64,000 nucleotides of DNA, taken from Opisthocomus hoazin. Taxonomy: Eukaryota; Chordata; Aves; Opisthocomiformes; Opisthocomidae. Positions 31,805 through 42,859 of the stretch are shown one piece after another. Location of the stretch: contig NC_134442.1 in assembly GCF_030867145.1 (NCBI RefSeq), forward strand, positions 4,169,001-4,233,000. The letters run 5' to 3'. The translations under genes were made by a program, and so were the position numbers. The notes beneath the pieces are model-generated. The model was not told the DNA's origin. It searched no databases and worked only from the letters and a program-made list of their open reading frames with translations. The stretch's first letter is position 1; each line of letters begins with the position of its first letter.

Positions 31805-31809
31805 TCTAG

Positions 31810-32935
31810 ACTTGAGGTGAGTTTTCCATCCCACATCCTCATGTCCTCTCCATGGTCACGCAGGTAAGACCACAGCGTGCCCCGTGGTGTGTAGGCTCTG
31901 TACTATCTCTCCTGAGCAGAGAAACGCTTGCCCCTAATAGCTGAGATGCGGGCCCACACAGGTGGGGAATAGGACATATCCTCTTTGAATTGCTGGAACT
32001 GCCGGGACAATTTATTCACAGCTGAGACAAGGGAGGAAGAGAGGCTTTCCTCCTACTGCCGGAGTCTGACAGCCACCTCATCCACTGTTGGTGCCTCCTT
32101 ACCTTTCCAGTTTACTACTGCCAGTGAGTTGGCATATGAGGATGGTGTGCTCCGCACAAACTTCCTCCACATAGATGCTGTGCAATGGAGTTCATCTGGG
32201 TCTGTGGGTAACTGGTCATCATCTGGTTCATTATAAACCAGCTCCAGCACAGCTAATTCCCTCAAGTACTGAATACCCCTTTCCGTATTGGTCCACTTGC
32301 CAGGGTAGCATACAAAATCGTCACTGAAGGGGTACCTCTCCCTCATGCCTGACAGAAGTCTCCTCCAGAGGCTGAGGACTTGGTCCTTCTTACCAATGGC
32401 CTTGTCAATGCCCCCTTCCCTGGCCAGGGATCCCAGCTGCTTGGCTTCCTTGCCCTCTCATTCCAAGCTGCTGGCCCCGTTATCCCAGCACCGCAGCAGC
32501 CAGGTGACAATGTGCTCACCTGGGTGGTGGCTGAAATCTTTCCGCATGTCTCACAGCTCGCTCAGGGACAGGGACCGGGTGATGATCTCTGTCTCGATCT
32601 CCCGCGATGACCCTGGCTCATCGTCATCCCTCCCGGAGCGATCTGCTCTCTTTGCGTCTTTAGTTTTACAGGGGCGACTGCAACTGGCACAGGTTGGTCA
32701 TTGGGCTCAGCCGCGATGCCTGCTGCTGGAGCTGGGGCTGGAGTTGTAGTAACTGCTGTGTCCGCCAGGGAAGCCGGGACAACACCAGTGGCAGTGGTGG
32801 TGCCAGTCGGGGGGGCTGTGACTGCCTGCTGGGCTGGAGGGGCTGCAGGGCCAGCTGGGGGGGCAGCGCCAGTCGCAGTGCCTGCCGCTTCGCTTCCCCC
32901 CCCTTCCCATTTAGAGCACTGAATCAGGTTAAACA
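31810..32935 (-). pseudogene. gag: gag-like region of the tRNA-Lys element, decayed
   Basis: After the stop that ends the upstream ORF, an Ala/Pro/Thr-rich low-complexity stretch (about 32930-32680) is followed by an acidic segment. A capsid-like region comes next, with WLLRCWDNGASSLE, KQLGSLAREGGIDKAIG, LWRRLLSGMRERYPFSDDF and QYLRELAVLELVY. It resembles the Gag of an avian retroviral family that I recall but cannot name with certainty. In-frame stops lie near 32550 and at 32458-32460, and another near 31890; a frame change near 32640 separates the Pro-rich and capsid parts. No zinc knuckle was seen before the truncation. Confidence 0.65.
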
Positions 32936-32939
32936 GGGC

Positions 32940-33632
32940 TCAGTAGGCGTGGGCCAGACCCCAGCACATTGAGGTGATTTGTGTCTCTCTGGAGTTCCCA
33001 GGGTGGCAGCACACTTTTTTCAGATATTTCACTAGTTTGTCAGGATTCTGTATTTGTTCAGGGGTGAGTTTAAAAAACACCAGTGGTGCCCACTGCCCTA
33101 GACAGCTGCCCATGCTGTCCCACACTCCCAGCCACTCACAGCTATCCAGCCCCGGGGCAGGTCTCTGCACGATGTTCTTAACTACTTGTTTAGCACTAAA
33201 CAAAACCTGAAACCCATTCAGGAAGCAGAACAATAGGAGAGTGCTGGCCTGAGCATCCCACGGGTACTCGAAATTCTCAAAAGCTGTTAGGACTGGCCTG
33301 AGGGAGAGAGGGGGGGCGAAAGAGTGAGGGAAGGTATCCCCTCCGGTTTTCCCCTCAGATTGGATTTGATCATTAACAAATTCTAAGACATAGGATCCGA
33401 GGTATGGAAATGACCGCAGTGCCGCATGCAAATACAAGCCTAATTTCATGCACAGTGACGCTATCATGTCAGAAGTCGACATCATACAGTACAGTAAAAT
33501 CATCATCCTGATCTTTTTCCTCGAAGTAACAAACAGTACGGCGGCGAACACATACAACAAGTAAGGATTTACGTAGCAGAGACATTTGATCAAAGTCAGA
33601 AATGTTTTTACCGGCGACTGTTTAACTAACAC
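32940..33632 (-). CDS. 230 aa ORF at the start of gag, hydrophobic N-terminus
   Basis: The ATG at 33632 lies about 80 bases after the primer site and the frame is open to TGA. The N-terminal third is strongly hydrophobic (NPYLLYVFAAVLFV and MMILLYCMMSTSDMIASL). The C-terminal part contains FKLTPEQIQNPDKLVKYLKK and CHPGNSRETQITSMCWGLAH. The position is that of a retroviral matrix domain, and the frame continues past the stop into the Ala/Pro-rich region, so it is most likely the N-terminal part of Gag cut by a premature stop. I do not recognise a domain with certainty. No Gly at position 2 is seen, so it lacks the usual myristoylation signal. Confidence 0.5.
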   Translation of the reverse strand: MLVKQSPVKTFLTLIKCLCYVNPYLLYVFAAVLFVTSRKKIRMMILLYCMMSTSDMIASLCMKLGLYLHAALRSFPYLGSYVLEFVNDQIQSEGKTGGDTFPHSFAPPLSLRPVLTAFENFEYPWDAQASTLLLFCFLNGFQVLFSAKQVVKNIVQRPAPGLDSCEWLGVWDSMGSCLGQWAPLVFFKLTPEQIQNPDKLVKYLKKVCCHPGNSRETQITSMCWGLAHAY

Positions 33633-33711
33633 AGTAAATAGCTACAACAAATTATAACAAAACCTAAGAAAGCAGTTTTAACACACGCGGCTCAGCCTTC
33701 CCATTATCCCC

Positions 33712-33729
33712 GCCCCACGTTGGGCGCCA
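33712..33729 (-). other. primer binding site, tRNA-Lys1,2
   Basis: The minus strand reads TGGCGCCCAACGTGGGGC, the primer site known for tRNA-Lys1,2 (as in Mason-Pfizer monkey virus and visna virus). It lies five bases from the LTR end. Confidence 0.88.
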
Positions 33730-33734
33730 ATAAA

Positions 33735-34025
33735 TGTTCTGGTTTCGGCTGCAGCCGGCAACAAAAGCGCCACGCGGCCGCCCCTACCCCCACCGGGGTG
33801 CGGAGGAGAATGGAAAGAAAACAGGCAGAAAACTGGTGGGTCGGGATAAGGGCAGTTTAACAGAACAGCAAACAAAGGGAACAGTAACAACAACGATACA
33901 CATTAGGAGAAAATACAAAACAAACCCGCAGAACAGACCTGCTCTCTCGGATTGCGCCGCCGCTGAGCCCTCCCGAGCCGCGAGTGAGTTCCCGCTGTGC
34001 CGCCCCCCCCCGCACTGGAACCCAG
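33735..34025 (-). repeat. LTR of the tRNA-Lys element
   Basis: On + it runs from TGTTCTGGTTTCGGC to CTGGAACCCAG and matches 49546-49833 through nearly its whole length. The minus strand carries a T-rich stretch and GC-rich ends. Beyond 34025 the sequence passes directly into the conserved receptor upstream block (CTGTGCCCAGGAGCAGCTCC), which marks the insertion point. Confidence 0.75.
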
Positions 34026-36024
34026 CTGTGCCCAGGAGCAGCTCCTCTGCAAAGCCAAGCAGGGCTGAAGGCACTGCCTGCAGGCAGCAAGGGCTGAGGA
34101 GCGAGGCAGACAGAGGTTAACATCTGTCTGGCGTTGGAGGATGCTAAGAGCTCACTCTTGGGAGGAACCTTCCCAGCCAGTCAGTCTGTGGCTGCAGGAC
34201 ATTGTATCTGCAGATCCTGGGGGGATCTCCTCAAGCTGGCCCATCGCACACCCTGCAGGATCTGTAAGTACAACTCTCAGAGATACTCTGGTGTAGGGGA
34301 GGAGGACGTGCTGCAGAGCAGGGATTGCCTGCTGCAGCATCCTGGGGCTGTGTGCTGGGGCCGGGACTCTGCCGCCTGCCAGGGTCAGCACTCAGCCTGC
34401 CCAGGCAGCTCCTGTGGTGCTGCGGGGAGAAGCTCTGGGTGGAAGGAGTGACCCCCAGCAAGGTGGGGTTCTTCTGCTGGTGAGAGAGTGCTGTGTGCAT
34501 CAGGGCTGCTCAGAGCTTCAGCTCACTCTCAGAGTATTTCCAACAGGGGGTTTCAAAGAGAAGATCAGGACGAGGTTTGCTATAAAGATAAGGATTTTCC
34601 TGGCTCTTTGCTTTTCAATTTCCTTCACTTGGTGCATGGGAAAGGATAAATGATGAAGGAGTTCTTAATTTTGACAACGGAGACTCCAGAACTGCAGCTT
34701 GGAGTGGTCAGTCTATCTTCCAGGAGTTTCCTAATGTGCTTTCAGCCACTCCTCTGCTTATGGACAGAAGAAGCGTCACCTTTGCTGGACCCATCAGACT
34801 GAGTCTGACCTGTGCTTTTTCCATCCTGCAAACAGGAACACGCACCCAGGCAGCGCCCTGCAAACAGGCAGGTTTCTGTAGGGCCAGGGTGAGTGCACAG
34901 GGGTTGGGATGGGGTCTGAGTGCTGACAGGGAAAGACATGGGAATGGAAACATCTTGCAGGAGGAAAATGTACAGGAAGCGGGCGTGTGATCAGGGAAGG
35001 AGTAGAAAGGAAAACCAGAAATGTGATGGGAGGGAGAAATCAGAAAATTGTGACCAATTCCACATATTGCAGACCCCTTCCTCTGAGCAAGCCCCCTTGC
35101 CTCCTCTCCCACCCACCAAAGCCTCTGCCCTCAGGGCTGTGGGCTCCAAGCCATGAACCACCTCCTCTGCAGCAGAGCTCCAGCAGAGCCAGGGGGCAGC
35201 TCTCCAGCCACGTCTCCATTTCTCCGCTGCAGATCACAGGGGCTCAGAGCTCAACTGCCCGGCAATGTTGGTGTCTGGGAGGCGGCGTGCACAGCTGGGG
35301 AAGGGTGACGCTGTGCTGAGGTCCCGGCTGCCTCTGCCCTGTCTTCTCTCAGCCACACCCTCCCTGGATATTTGCTTGTTTCTTCACTTGTCTGTGTTCT
35401 TGCTATTGTTCCTTCATTCTTGCTGTCAGGCTCTCTGGGGAGGTGGAGTTTCAGCTGTAGGGTCACAGACTGAACTTGTGGGTCCTTTCCTGCAGGTGTG
35501 TCCATGCGAATAAGTGTCCCAGCTTTCATCTCCCCTGTGGGGCTGTGGGCATTGCAGTCTGTGGGGCTGGTTTTCCCTTAATCAGACTAGCCTTAGGACA
35601 CTTGGCTCTCTTCTTGAAGTGTCCTTCCAAGCTGTGAGTTGCCCTCCAGGACACCAGCTTGTCCCCTCACACCCATTTATTTTTAATCTGAAAGCCCCAT
35701 GGAGAAGCTTAGAGATGCTGCAAGGGAGGAAATGCTGTTGGGTTGATGAAATGAGCCATGCGTGTCCTTGGCTAGAAGTGAGGTGCTGAGACTTTGAGAA
35801 AGGACAAGACATTTAGCGGTCTGCACTGAATCCTTCTATTTTCAGTAACATCTGGTTGTTTTCCAGTGTGACGAAGGGCAGCCATCACCCTCTATCTCAT
35901 CCAGATCAAGCTCAGGGCATCTCAGAAGAAGTCAGAGGGACAGAACAGCTGCCGTCTGTGCACTGAGAACCACAAAAATTTTCACATGCCTTGCAAGACT
36001 TTGTCACTTCTCGCTGTGCAAGCA
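34026..36024 (+). repeat. upstream part of OR-D unit
   Basis: Inverted relative to units B and C because OR-D is on +. 34028-34095 matches 20640-20715, 34190-34270 matches 20470-20575, and 34300-34440 matches 20215-20430. The region near 35400-35480 resembles 19470-19560. No gene was recognised. Confidence 0.6.
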
Positions 36025-36064
36025 CAAATGCTGAGGGTTTGTGAAACCCAAGACAACTCTCCAG
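36025..36064 (+). other. conserved non-coding 5' exon of OR-D, donor end
   Basis: CTGAGGGTTTGTGAAACCC...CTCTCCAG is followed by GTAAGA (36065-36070). A candidate acceptor TTCCTCTAAG ends at 36449, giving an intron of about 385 bp. The same block occurs at OR-C and OR-E. Confidence 0.5.
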
Positions 36065-36477
36065 GTAAGATGGGAGAGCTTTAAAAACCCCAAACCTCTC
36101 CAACTGCCTTCTGATATCCCCATTCCTTAGCACTGGGAGTTGATTTGTTTCAAGCCCTGGTGCATGAAGAGTGGTTTCATCTGATGATCAGTAGGACTGA
36201 CCACTGCACCCAAGGTGCCCATGAACCCGTTGTTGCAGAGCAGGGCACACTCCCCAGCAGCCAGTGGGCAGAGGTCCTGCTCCTCATAGCACGTGCAGCC
36301 AGCACAAACCAGAGCCCGAGCCAGGGGCCTGAAGGAAGGTCTCCTAGAAAATGAATGGAGAAAGCTGGGGAGTGTTTACACGGTGAGGGTAAAGGCTTTG
36401 CTTTTCCTCTGAAAAGTGTTCTCTAACTCTTCACAGTTCTTCCTCTAAGAACAGGATCCCATCCACAGAGTCAGCAG

Positions 36478-37413
36478 GAGTCCAACAGCAGCTTCATCAC
36501 CTACTTCCTCCTCCTGGCATTCGAAGACACACGGCAGCTGCAGCTCTTGCACTTCTGGCTCTTCCTGGCCATCTACCTGGCTGCCCTCCTCAGCAATGGT
36601 CTCATCATCACCGCCATTGGCTGCAACCACCACCTCCACACCCCCATGTACTTCTTCCTCCTCAACCTCTCCCTCATAGACTTGGGCTCCATCTCCACCA
36701 CTCTCCCCAAATCCATGGTCAATTCCCTCTGGGATACCAGGGCCATCTCCTATGCAGTGTCTGCTGCCCAGCTCTTTCTGTTTGTCTTTTTCATTTCAGC
36801 AGAGTTTTATCTGCTCACGGCCATGGCCTATGACCGCTATGTTGCCATCTGCAAACCCCTGCACTACGGGATCCTCCCGGGCAGCAGAGCTTGTGTCCAC
36901 ATGGCAGCAGCTGCCTGGGGCAGTGCTTTGCTCAGTGCTCTCCTGCACACTGCCAATACATTTTCCATCCCCCTCTGCAAGGGCAATGCTTTGGGCCACT
37001 TCTTCTGTGAAATCCCCCAGATCCTCAAGCTCTCCTGCTCAGATTCCTACCTCAGGGAAGTTGGGCTTGTTGTGGTTAGTGTATCTATAGGTTTTGGGTG
37101 TTTCGTTCTCATTGTGCTGTCCTATGTGCAGATCTTCAGGGCCGTGCTGCAGATCCCCTCTGAGCAGGGACGGCACAAAGCCTTTTCCACGTGCCTCCCT
37201 CACCTGGCTGTGGTCTCTCTGTTTATCAGCACTGCAGTGTTTGCCTACCTGAAGCCTCCCTCCATCTCTTCCCCATCCCTGGACCTAGTGGTTTCATTCT
37301 TCTACTCTGTGGTTCCTCCAGCAGTGAACCCCCTCATCTACAGCATGAGGAACCAGGAGCTCAAAGACGCCCTGAAGAAGCTCATTCAATCAGGAGTCTT
37401 TCAGAAGCAATAA
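36478..37413 (+). pseudogene. olfactory receptor OR14-like, start codon and TM3 Cys lost (OR-D)
   Basis: The frame is open from before 36478 to TAA at 37411-37413 and gives a full receptor body: [76 protein letters not shown]. At the start position the paralogues have ATG-TCC-AAC, but here it is GAG-TCC-AAC (36478-36486). No in-frame ATG lies between the exon acceptor and the TPMYFF region. In TM3 the conserved Cys, which bonds to the second extracellular loop, is Ser (TCT at 36760-36762, SYAVSAAQL). Both changes argue for loss of function even though the frame is open. Confidence 0.88.
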
Positions 37414-38039
37414 GCTCCCCATGTCTCTTCACAAGTGATTTCCAGTGTATCTAGGAGACCTCCTGTTCTTTGGGTATATTATCTGTGACAATTCTATTTC
37501 TCCAGGAATGTCTGCATCCTCCCCACTTCTCCAGAGGCATGAATGAAGTCTGTCTGACCCAAAGGTCTTTACACATTGGTGTGGCATGTAGGTACAGGTG
37601 GCCTCCCTGTTCAAACCTCTCTAATAAAAGGGGATTTTGTCAAAGGCGTGAAGGGTGCAGAAGAGAGAGGCCTGATCTGTGCCATGTTCCCTGGACAACC
37701 CAGGGAAGCTGTCACAGCACAATTTTCCCTGATCATCCCCAACACTGGCACTTCCCATCTCTGGTCACACACCCCAGTCCTGAGATGGGACCTTTGCTGC
37801 ATGGTCACGCCAGTCCTTCTCCAGAGCTTTTTGATACCCAACTCCAGAGCAACTATTAATAAAAAAGAAACCCCTTTCCCCCTGGCACTCATTCCACAGC
37901 AAGTCTTGTAGCCCTTGCCACGGTTGGTCTCTGAGCCAAGTCTCTTCTCAGATAGCTCTGATCAGATGCTGCATCAGGTGCTTATGGCCCTGTCTTGAGA
38001 GATATTGAAAATGTCCATTGTTTGAGATCCCACTGAGAG
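37414..38039. other. 3' flank of OR-D, shared with OR-E
   Basis: 37480-37635 matches 52440-52565 downstream of OR-E (shared wording around GACCCAAAGGTCTTT). OR-E has an insertion of about 0.9 kb before this block. No gene was seen. Confidence 0.5.
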
Positions 38040-38232
38040 GCCTGGGTCCTTGCTGCAGTGTTTGACTCTGAGGGATTTCTCAGAAAAACATAGCTTTCTC
38101 AGCCTTTCCTTATCCCTAATGTGCTGCAGGACCCAACCATCTTTCTGGCCTTTGCAGGACTTACTCCTGTCTGTCAGAGTCTTTCTTGTGCTGTGTATCC
38201 CCAGACTGGATGCAGCAGTCCTGACATGGTGC
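38040..38232 (-). mobile_element. CR1 fragment (antisense), short
   Basis: The stretch with CTCAGCCTTTCCTTATCCC...GTGCTGCAGGACCCAACCAT is antisense CR1 wording, the 3' part of ORF2. It ends where the next LTR begins. Confidence 0.5.
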
Positions 38233-38755
38233 TCCTGTAGTGGGTTAGCCTTGGTCAGCAGCCAGACACCCACCCAGCTGCTCACTCACACTCCCAAATC
38301 AAAAGGATAAAAGGGAGAAAATAACATGGAATAGCTCACGGGTCAAGATAGAGACAGAGAGGCGAGTCATCACTTACTGTCACTGGCAATGAAGAGTTAA
38401 CCTGGGGAAGGGCAATTTCATTTATTGCCAGTTGAAATAGATTTGGATGGTGAGAAATTATGTGTCATATTTTAACCCCAACAACACTACAAACAATGTC
38501 CCATCCCCAGTCTTTTTTCGCCAGCTCAATTTACTCCACCGTTCCCAATGCTTCAACCCACGGTGACTGTGAGAGGTGCAGGCAGCATGGTGAATGGGGG
38601 GTTACTGTCAGTACAGAGCATCTCTGCCACTTTTTCTTCCTCACATTTTTTCCATTCTGAAGCACGGGTCCTCTGCACAGGATCCCACTGGATTTCAGGT
38701 CATGGCTATGTGTTGTGCATTTCTTCCAATCTTACTTTTCTCATTTAAACTCACA
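38233..38755 (-). mobile_element. ERVL-type solo LTR (antisense), decayed
   Basis: It begins TGTAGTGGGTTAGCCTTGGTCAGC and on the minus strand holds AATAAA in a GGCAATAAATGAAATTGCCC context (near 38415-38432). This wording is typical of avian ERVL-type LTRs. No internal sequence flanks it. The ends are approximate. Confidence 0.5.
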
Positions 38756-39450
38756 AAATTGCAGACACGTTGTGGTTGGAAGGGACCTCTGGAGTTCAAC
38801 TCCCCAGCTCAGGCAAGGTAAGCTAAAGCAGGTTTCTCAGCATCTTGCCTAGGTGGGTTTGGTGTACCTCCATGGCTAGAGGCTCCGCAACCTCTCTGAG
38901 AAACCTGTTCCAGTCTTTGGTCACCCTCACAGTGATAAAGTGTTTTCTGGAGTTCAGATGGAATGTCATGTGTTTTTTTCTGTGTCCATCACCCCTTGTC
39001 TTCTCAGAGGGAACTACCGAGAAGAGTTTGGCTCCCTTGTCTTCATTCCTTCCCATCAGGTGTTTATGCACACTAGTAAGATCCCCCAGAGCAATTTTTG
39101 CTCCAGACTCAGCAGTCCCAGTTCTCTCAGCCTTTCCCTCTATGAAAGATGCTGCTGTCCCTTAATGCACCTTTGTGGCTTTTTGCTGGACTTGCTTTTT
39201 TAGGTCAACAGCTTTATTGAACTAAGAAGCCTAGCACTGGACACATCACTCCAGAGATGTCCTCACCAGTGCTGACTAGAGGGGAAGGGTCACCCCACTC
39301 CATCTGTTTGCAATGTTTTTTCTAATGCAGCCCAGGAGGGTATTGGCCTCTGCCAGAAGGGTGCACTGGTGACTCCTGCTCAGGTTGGTGTTCTCCTGGA
39401 CCCAAAGGTCCTTCTCTGAGCTGCTATCTCACCATTCAGCCCCCAGCATG
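38756..39450 (-). mobile_element. CR1 LINE fragment (antisense), older copy
   Basis: The complement reads the CR1 ORF2 C-terminus (frame 39071-38823: EKTRGDGHRKKHMTFHLNSR, VTKDWNRFLREV) and upstream 3' ORF2 wording to about 39450. It has many indels and no clear terminal octamer repeat. Confidence 0.8.
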
Positions 39451-40084
39451 ATGTGGACAATGTGGCTGGGTCACAGGCTGTCCTCCCCCAGGGACTCCCT
39501 CAGTGGCAGCTGATCCATGGAGATCAGCTCCATCTCTCTCACAGGTCCCACAGTGCTGCAGAGTCACCTGGGACAACAAAGCCCGCTCCTGCCAGGGCTG
39601 CCCAGCCCAGGCCTGTTTCTCTCTGGCCTTGGGGACCACAGCTTTTGCTCTCGTTGTGGGAAACTCATTCTTCATTGTGTTGCCACCTGCCATCCAACCA
39701 AGTGTGCCTCTGCTGTGGAACAAAACCTTTCACACAAGGGGTCACATCTCTGGGTACCAGGTTTCCATGTGAAAATCTACCTTTGGCCCTGGTGCCACAG
39801 CTGCAGAGCTGCAGCCCAGATGCACACCAAAGCCCACAGCCTGGGGTGTAGGAAGAGCCATCACAGAGCTGTGACCTCAGTGGAAGAAGAGCTGAGATGG
39901 GGAAGGACAGCTCCCATGGCTCTTGTGGTTGATGGAGATACAACATCCTTAGGAGAGACCGTCAGGGGAAATGAGGAGCCAGGGATGAGCTGGGTGATTT
40001 CAGGGCAGTTCAGATACATGCAGCTCCTCCATGGGACAGGCAACAGGTTAGGTGGAAGCTGCTGTGTGGGTCCAAGGAGAGGCT
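39451..40084. repeat. distal OR-unit block, diverged copy
   Basis: About 39550-39900 resembles 30440-30780 and inverted 49060-49370. No open frame is conserved. Confidence 0.45.
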
Positions 40085-40700
40085 AGAAAGAAGGAGACTG
40101 TAGTAGGAGTTCTGTATGCTTTGACCCAACCCAGAAACAGAGCACCCACAAATTCACTTGCCCACTCTCCCTCTGCATCCCCAGCAGGGCAGGGAAGAAA
40201 ATAAGAAGCACAAAAGTAAAAAAAGTTGAAAAGGAGAAGCAAAATCTGAGCGTGCCAGCAAAGCAAAATGAGGAATTCGTTCCCTCACTGCCATGGGTAG
40301 GCAGTGGTTTAGCCATTGCCAGGAAAGCAGGGCTTCATCACGTGTGTCAGGGACTCGGGATGACAAACACCATGATCATAAATGTTCCCCCTTCCTCCGT
40401 CTTTCCATGAGGTTTTTTGGCTAAGCATGACATCATGTGGAATGGAATATCCCTTTGGTCTTTTGGGGTCAGCTGTCCCAGCGGTACCCCTGCCAACTTC
40501 TCGTGTACCTCCAGCCTACTTGCTGGGCGGACAGAGTGTGAGGAAGAGGAAGCTTTCATGCTCTGCAGCAACTGCTCAGCAGTGTCTGAAGCACGGGTGT
40601 GTTACCAGTGCTGCTTTAGTTACAAATCCAAAGCTGATCACCATATGGTCTGCTGTGAAGAGAACTAACTGCATCCCAGTCGGATCCAGGGTGAGGAGTT
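40085..40700 (-). mobile_element. ERVL-type LTR (antisense)
   Basis: On the minus strand the sequence starts near CTGGGATGCAGTTAGTTCTCTTC and continues through AGACCAAAGGGATATTCCAT. This is the U3 wording of avian ERVL LTRs and resembles the start of the LTR at 24174. It extends to about 40085. No internal region was found beside it. Confidence 0.6.
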
Positions 40701-40779
40701 AGCAATGTCATATTTAAATAACCTGAGGAAATCTGTGAATCCCAGCTCCTGGCTCTGATGGGGGATTCCTCAGTCTCCT

Positions 40780-41130
40780 CAGTATTCACTGGCCAAGTGA
40801 GACAGCAGGATGCAAACAATCCAGGAGGTTTCTTGTGGTCTTTGTGGAAAAGTTCTTAGCACAGCTCCAAAATGGGCCACAAAGTCTGATGCTCACCTGG
40901 ACGTGGTACTGCCAAAAGACGATGAGCTGGTCAGGGGTGTGAAGACCAGCATCAGCCTTGGCCATAGCGAACATGAAATTGTGGTGTCTCGGATCCCCAG
41001 CTAGGTGGAAGACAGCAGAAGAGCACAGACCCTGGACATCAAGGAATGAGATGTAGACCTACTGAGCGCACTGGCAAGTGGGATCCCATGCGTGCAGAGT
41101 CAGGGCCCTGAGAACATCTGTAGGCCTTCA
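40780..41130 (+). mobile_element. CR1 endonuclease-region fragment
   Basis: The + frame 40810-41004 ends DDELVRGVKTSISLGHSEHE, which matches the end of the CR1 endonuclease domain (pattern EELVG-DVK-GGSLGCSDHE). Weaker similarity continues for about 120 bases. Confidence 0.6.
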
Positions 41131-41869
41131 TGGCCCTGACCAGCCTCAACATGTGTACTGGCCTCCAAACACAGCCATAGACACAGCTTTGCCTGTCCAT
41201 GGACTTCCTTGACTTGGGCTTGCAGACTCACTTTCCAGCTTCATTCTTGATCAGATAGACAAGGAAATGACACTGTGGCCCTCCAAGTGCCAGATTCCAG
41301 ATGATTCACAGAGGCCTCAGGCCTTTCTGCTTCCTTTCTTCCCACCACTTGGTCAGCTTTTGGGAGGAGAGGAACAGGTGAGCTTTCTGGGTGCCAATGA
41401 TTGAAATTTGAGGGCACAACCATCACACGTGAAGTGACCTAAAGGCTGTGCTAGTTCCAAACTCTCATATTCAGCTCCTTTCTTTGATGCCTTAAATCTT
41501 CCACAAAAGCCCCTTCCACCTTGTTCTCCTTTTGCAATTAAGTTGCAAGCACCCAAGGAAGAGCCCTGTTTTCATTTCTGGTATCAGCCTAACGCATCCC
41601 ATGGTGGAGAGATCCCAGGAAGCTTGTAGAAGGTGAATGTTCCCAGGAATCCCAGGAGGCCTGCCATACCAATAGCTGTGTTCAGGGAGCTGCTCAAATG
41701 CATCATCTCCATTTCTGTAATGGGGTTTTAAATGCCTGGTTCATGTAGAAACTCCCTCTGTGGATGCTGAGAGTTGCTGCGCAAGCTGGTCTGAACTCAG
41801 AGCTGGCCCTGCTTTGAGCTGAGCACTGGATTTGAGATGTCCTTAACTCCGTTCCACTCTTAGTAGTCC
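41131..41869. other. intergenic, nothing recognised
   Basis: No feature could be supported. Confidence 0.3.
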
Positions 41870-42230
41870 TGTGACATAGAGGCCCTCACCTCCAGCTTAA
41901 TCCCTTCTTTTAGAGCATGTAGAAAGGCACAGTCATGGAAGTGTTGGTGGGGAAGAGACTGTTGGGGGCCTCTAGTGCAGCCTCCAGTCGGGCTGTGACA
42001 TTGCAGACCTGAAACATGAAGAGCTCGAAAGGTAGGGATCATAGCAATGCTCCTCCTAGTCTATTCGTTTTTTCCTAAGGCTCAAGCTAAATCTTCCAAG
42101 AGGCACTTTGTGGCTGTTGCTTCTGTCATATCATTGGCCGCTGCAGAAGAGAGCTTGGCTCTATCATCTCTCCGGGGAGCCATGTGGCCATATCCCTAGG
42201 TGTCTCAGGGTCCCCATGGACAGAATTTAC
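41870..42230 (-). mobile_element. CR1-like fragment (antisense), old
   Basis: Stretches such as GTGCAGCCTCCAGTCGGGCT and CTCAAGCTAAATCTTCCAAG resemble antisense 3' CR1 sequence. Decay is strong. Confidence 0.4.
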
Positions 42231-42859
42231 AACAGTCCAGCTTTGAAAGTACGTGTACTGACGGTCATGCTGAGTCACGGTGCTTCTAATATGACCGTAA
42301 TTAAGCAGTAGCAGATAAGAAAAGAGTGCCAGCATTCACGGAGTTCTAATCAAGGTAGAAAGCACCATGGCAATCATTGGAGAAAGAAGGGTCCAAACTC
42401 AGCAAAAGCAATCATCTCAGTTGGGAAACTGTAAAGAAGACTTGGGTGTTTTTATTTTCTTTTAGCATAGAAAGCTAAATGATGGTTAAAGAGTAGGACT
42501 GGAGAAGTGGGAAGAGTGAAAAGGGAATGAAAGGGGAAGCAAAGGAAATCATCAGGACTGTTTTGAGGTTACCTGTCAAGCAGCCTTTCATCTGAGCAGC
42601 AGGACAAGAAAGCTGCACCTGGTCTGAATAGACTAACTTCTGACTTAGTCGTGGGGAGCCTGAGAACTTTCCGTACTGTTCTTAAGAGAAGACCAATAGG
42701 GGAAGGAACCCCAGCATCATTTAAGTTTCCCATCTCCTTCATGGGAGTTGAGGAGCTCCATGGTCTGACTTCATGCTCACATCAGAACCAGCTGTGGAGT
42801 CAGACCATGTTGCTCAAGGCTTGATTCAGTGGTAGCTGGATAGCTTCCAAGGACAGAGA
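42231..42859. other. intergenic, nothing recognised
   Basis: No feature could be supported. Confidence 0.3.

Larger units (their letters stand above)
31805..34025 (-). mobile_element. second retroviral element: LTR, tRNA-Lys1,2 primer site, gag; truncated
   Basis: Read on the minus strand the order is LTR (34025-33735), primer site (33729-33712), an ORF of 230 aa (33632-32940) and a decayed gag-like region ending near 31805. pol, env and the 3' LTR are absent. The LTR is related to the solo LTR at 49546-49833. The element sits in the sequence between the head-to-head receptors OR-C and OR-D. Confidence 0.8.

Noticed and set aside
32345-32972. Three open frames on + over the tRNA-Lys element (32345, 32694, 32701)
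   Set aside because: They are antisense shadows of the Pro/Ala-rich and capsid-like gag region on the minus strand.
33735-34025. Possible CpG-island promoter of a cellular gene
   Set aside because: The primer site on one side and the solo copy at 49546 show that it is a retroviral LTR.
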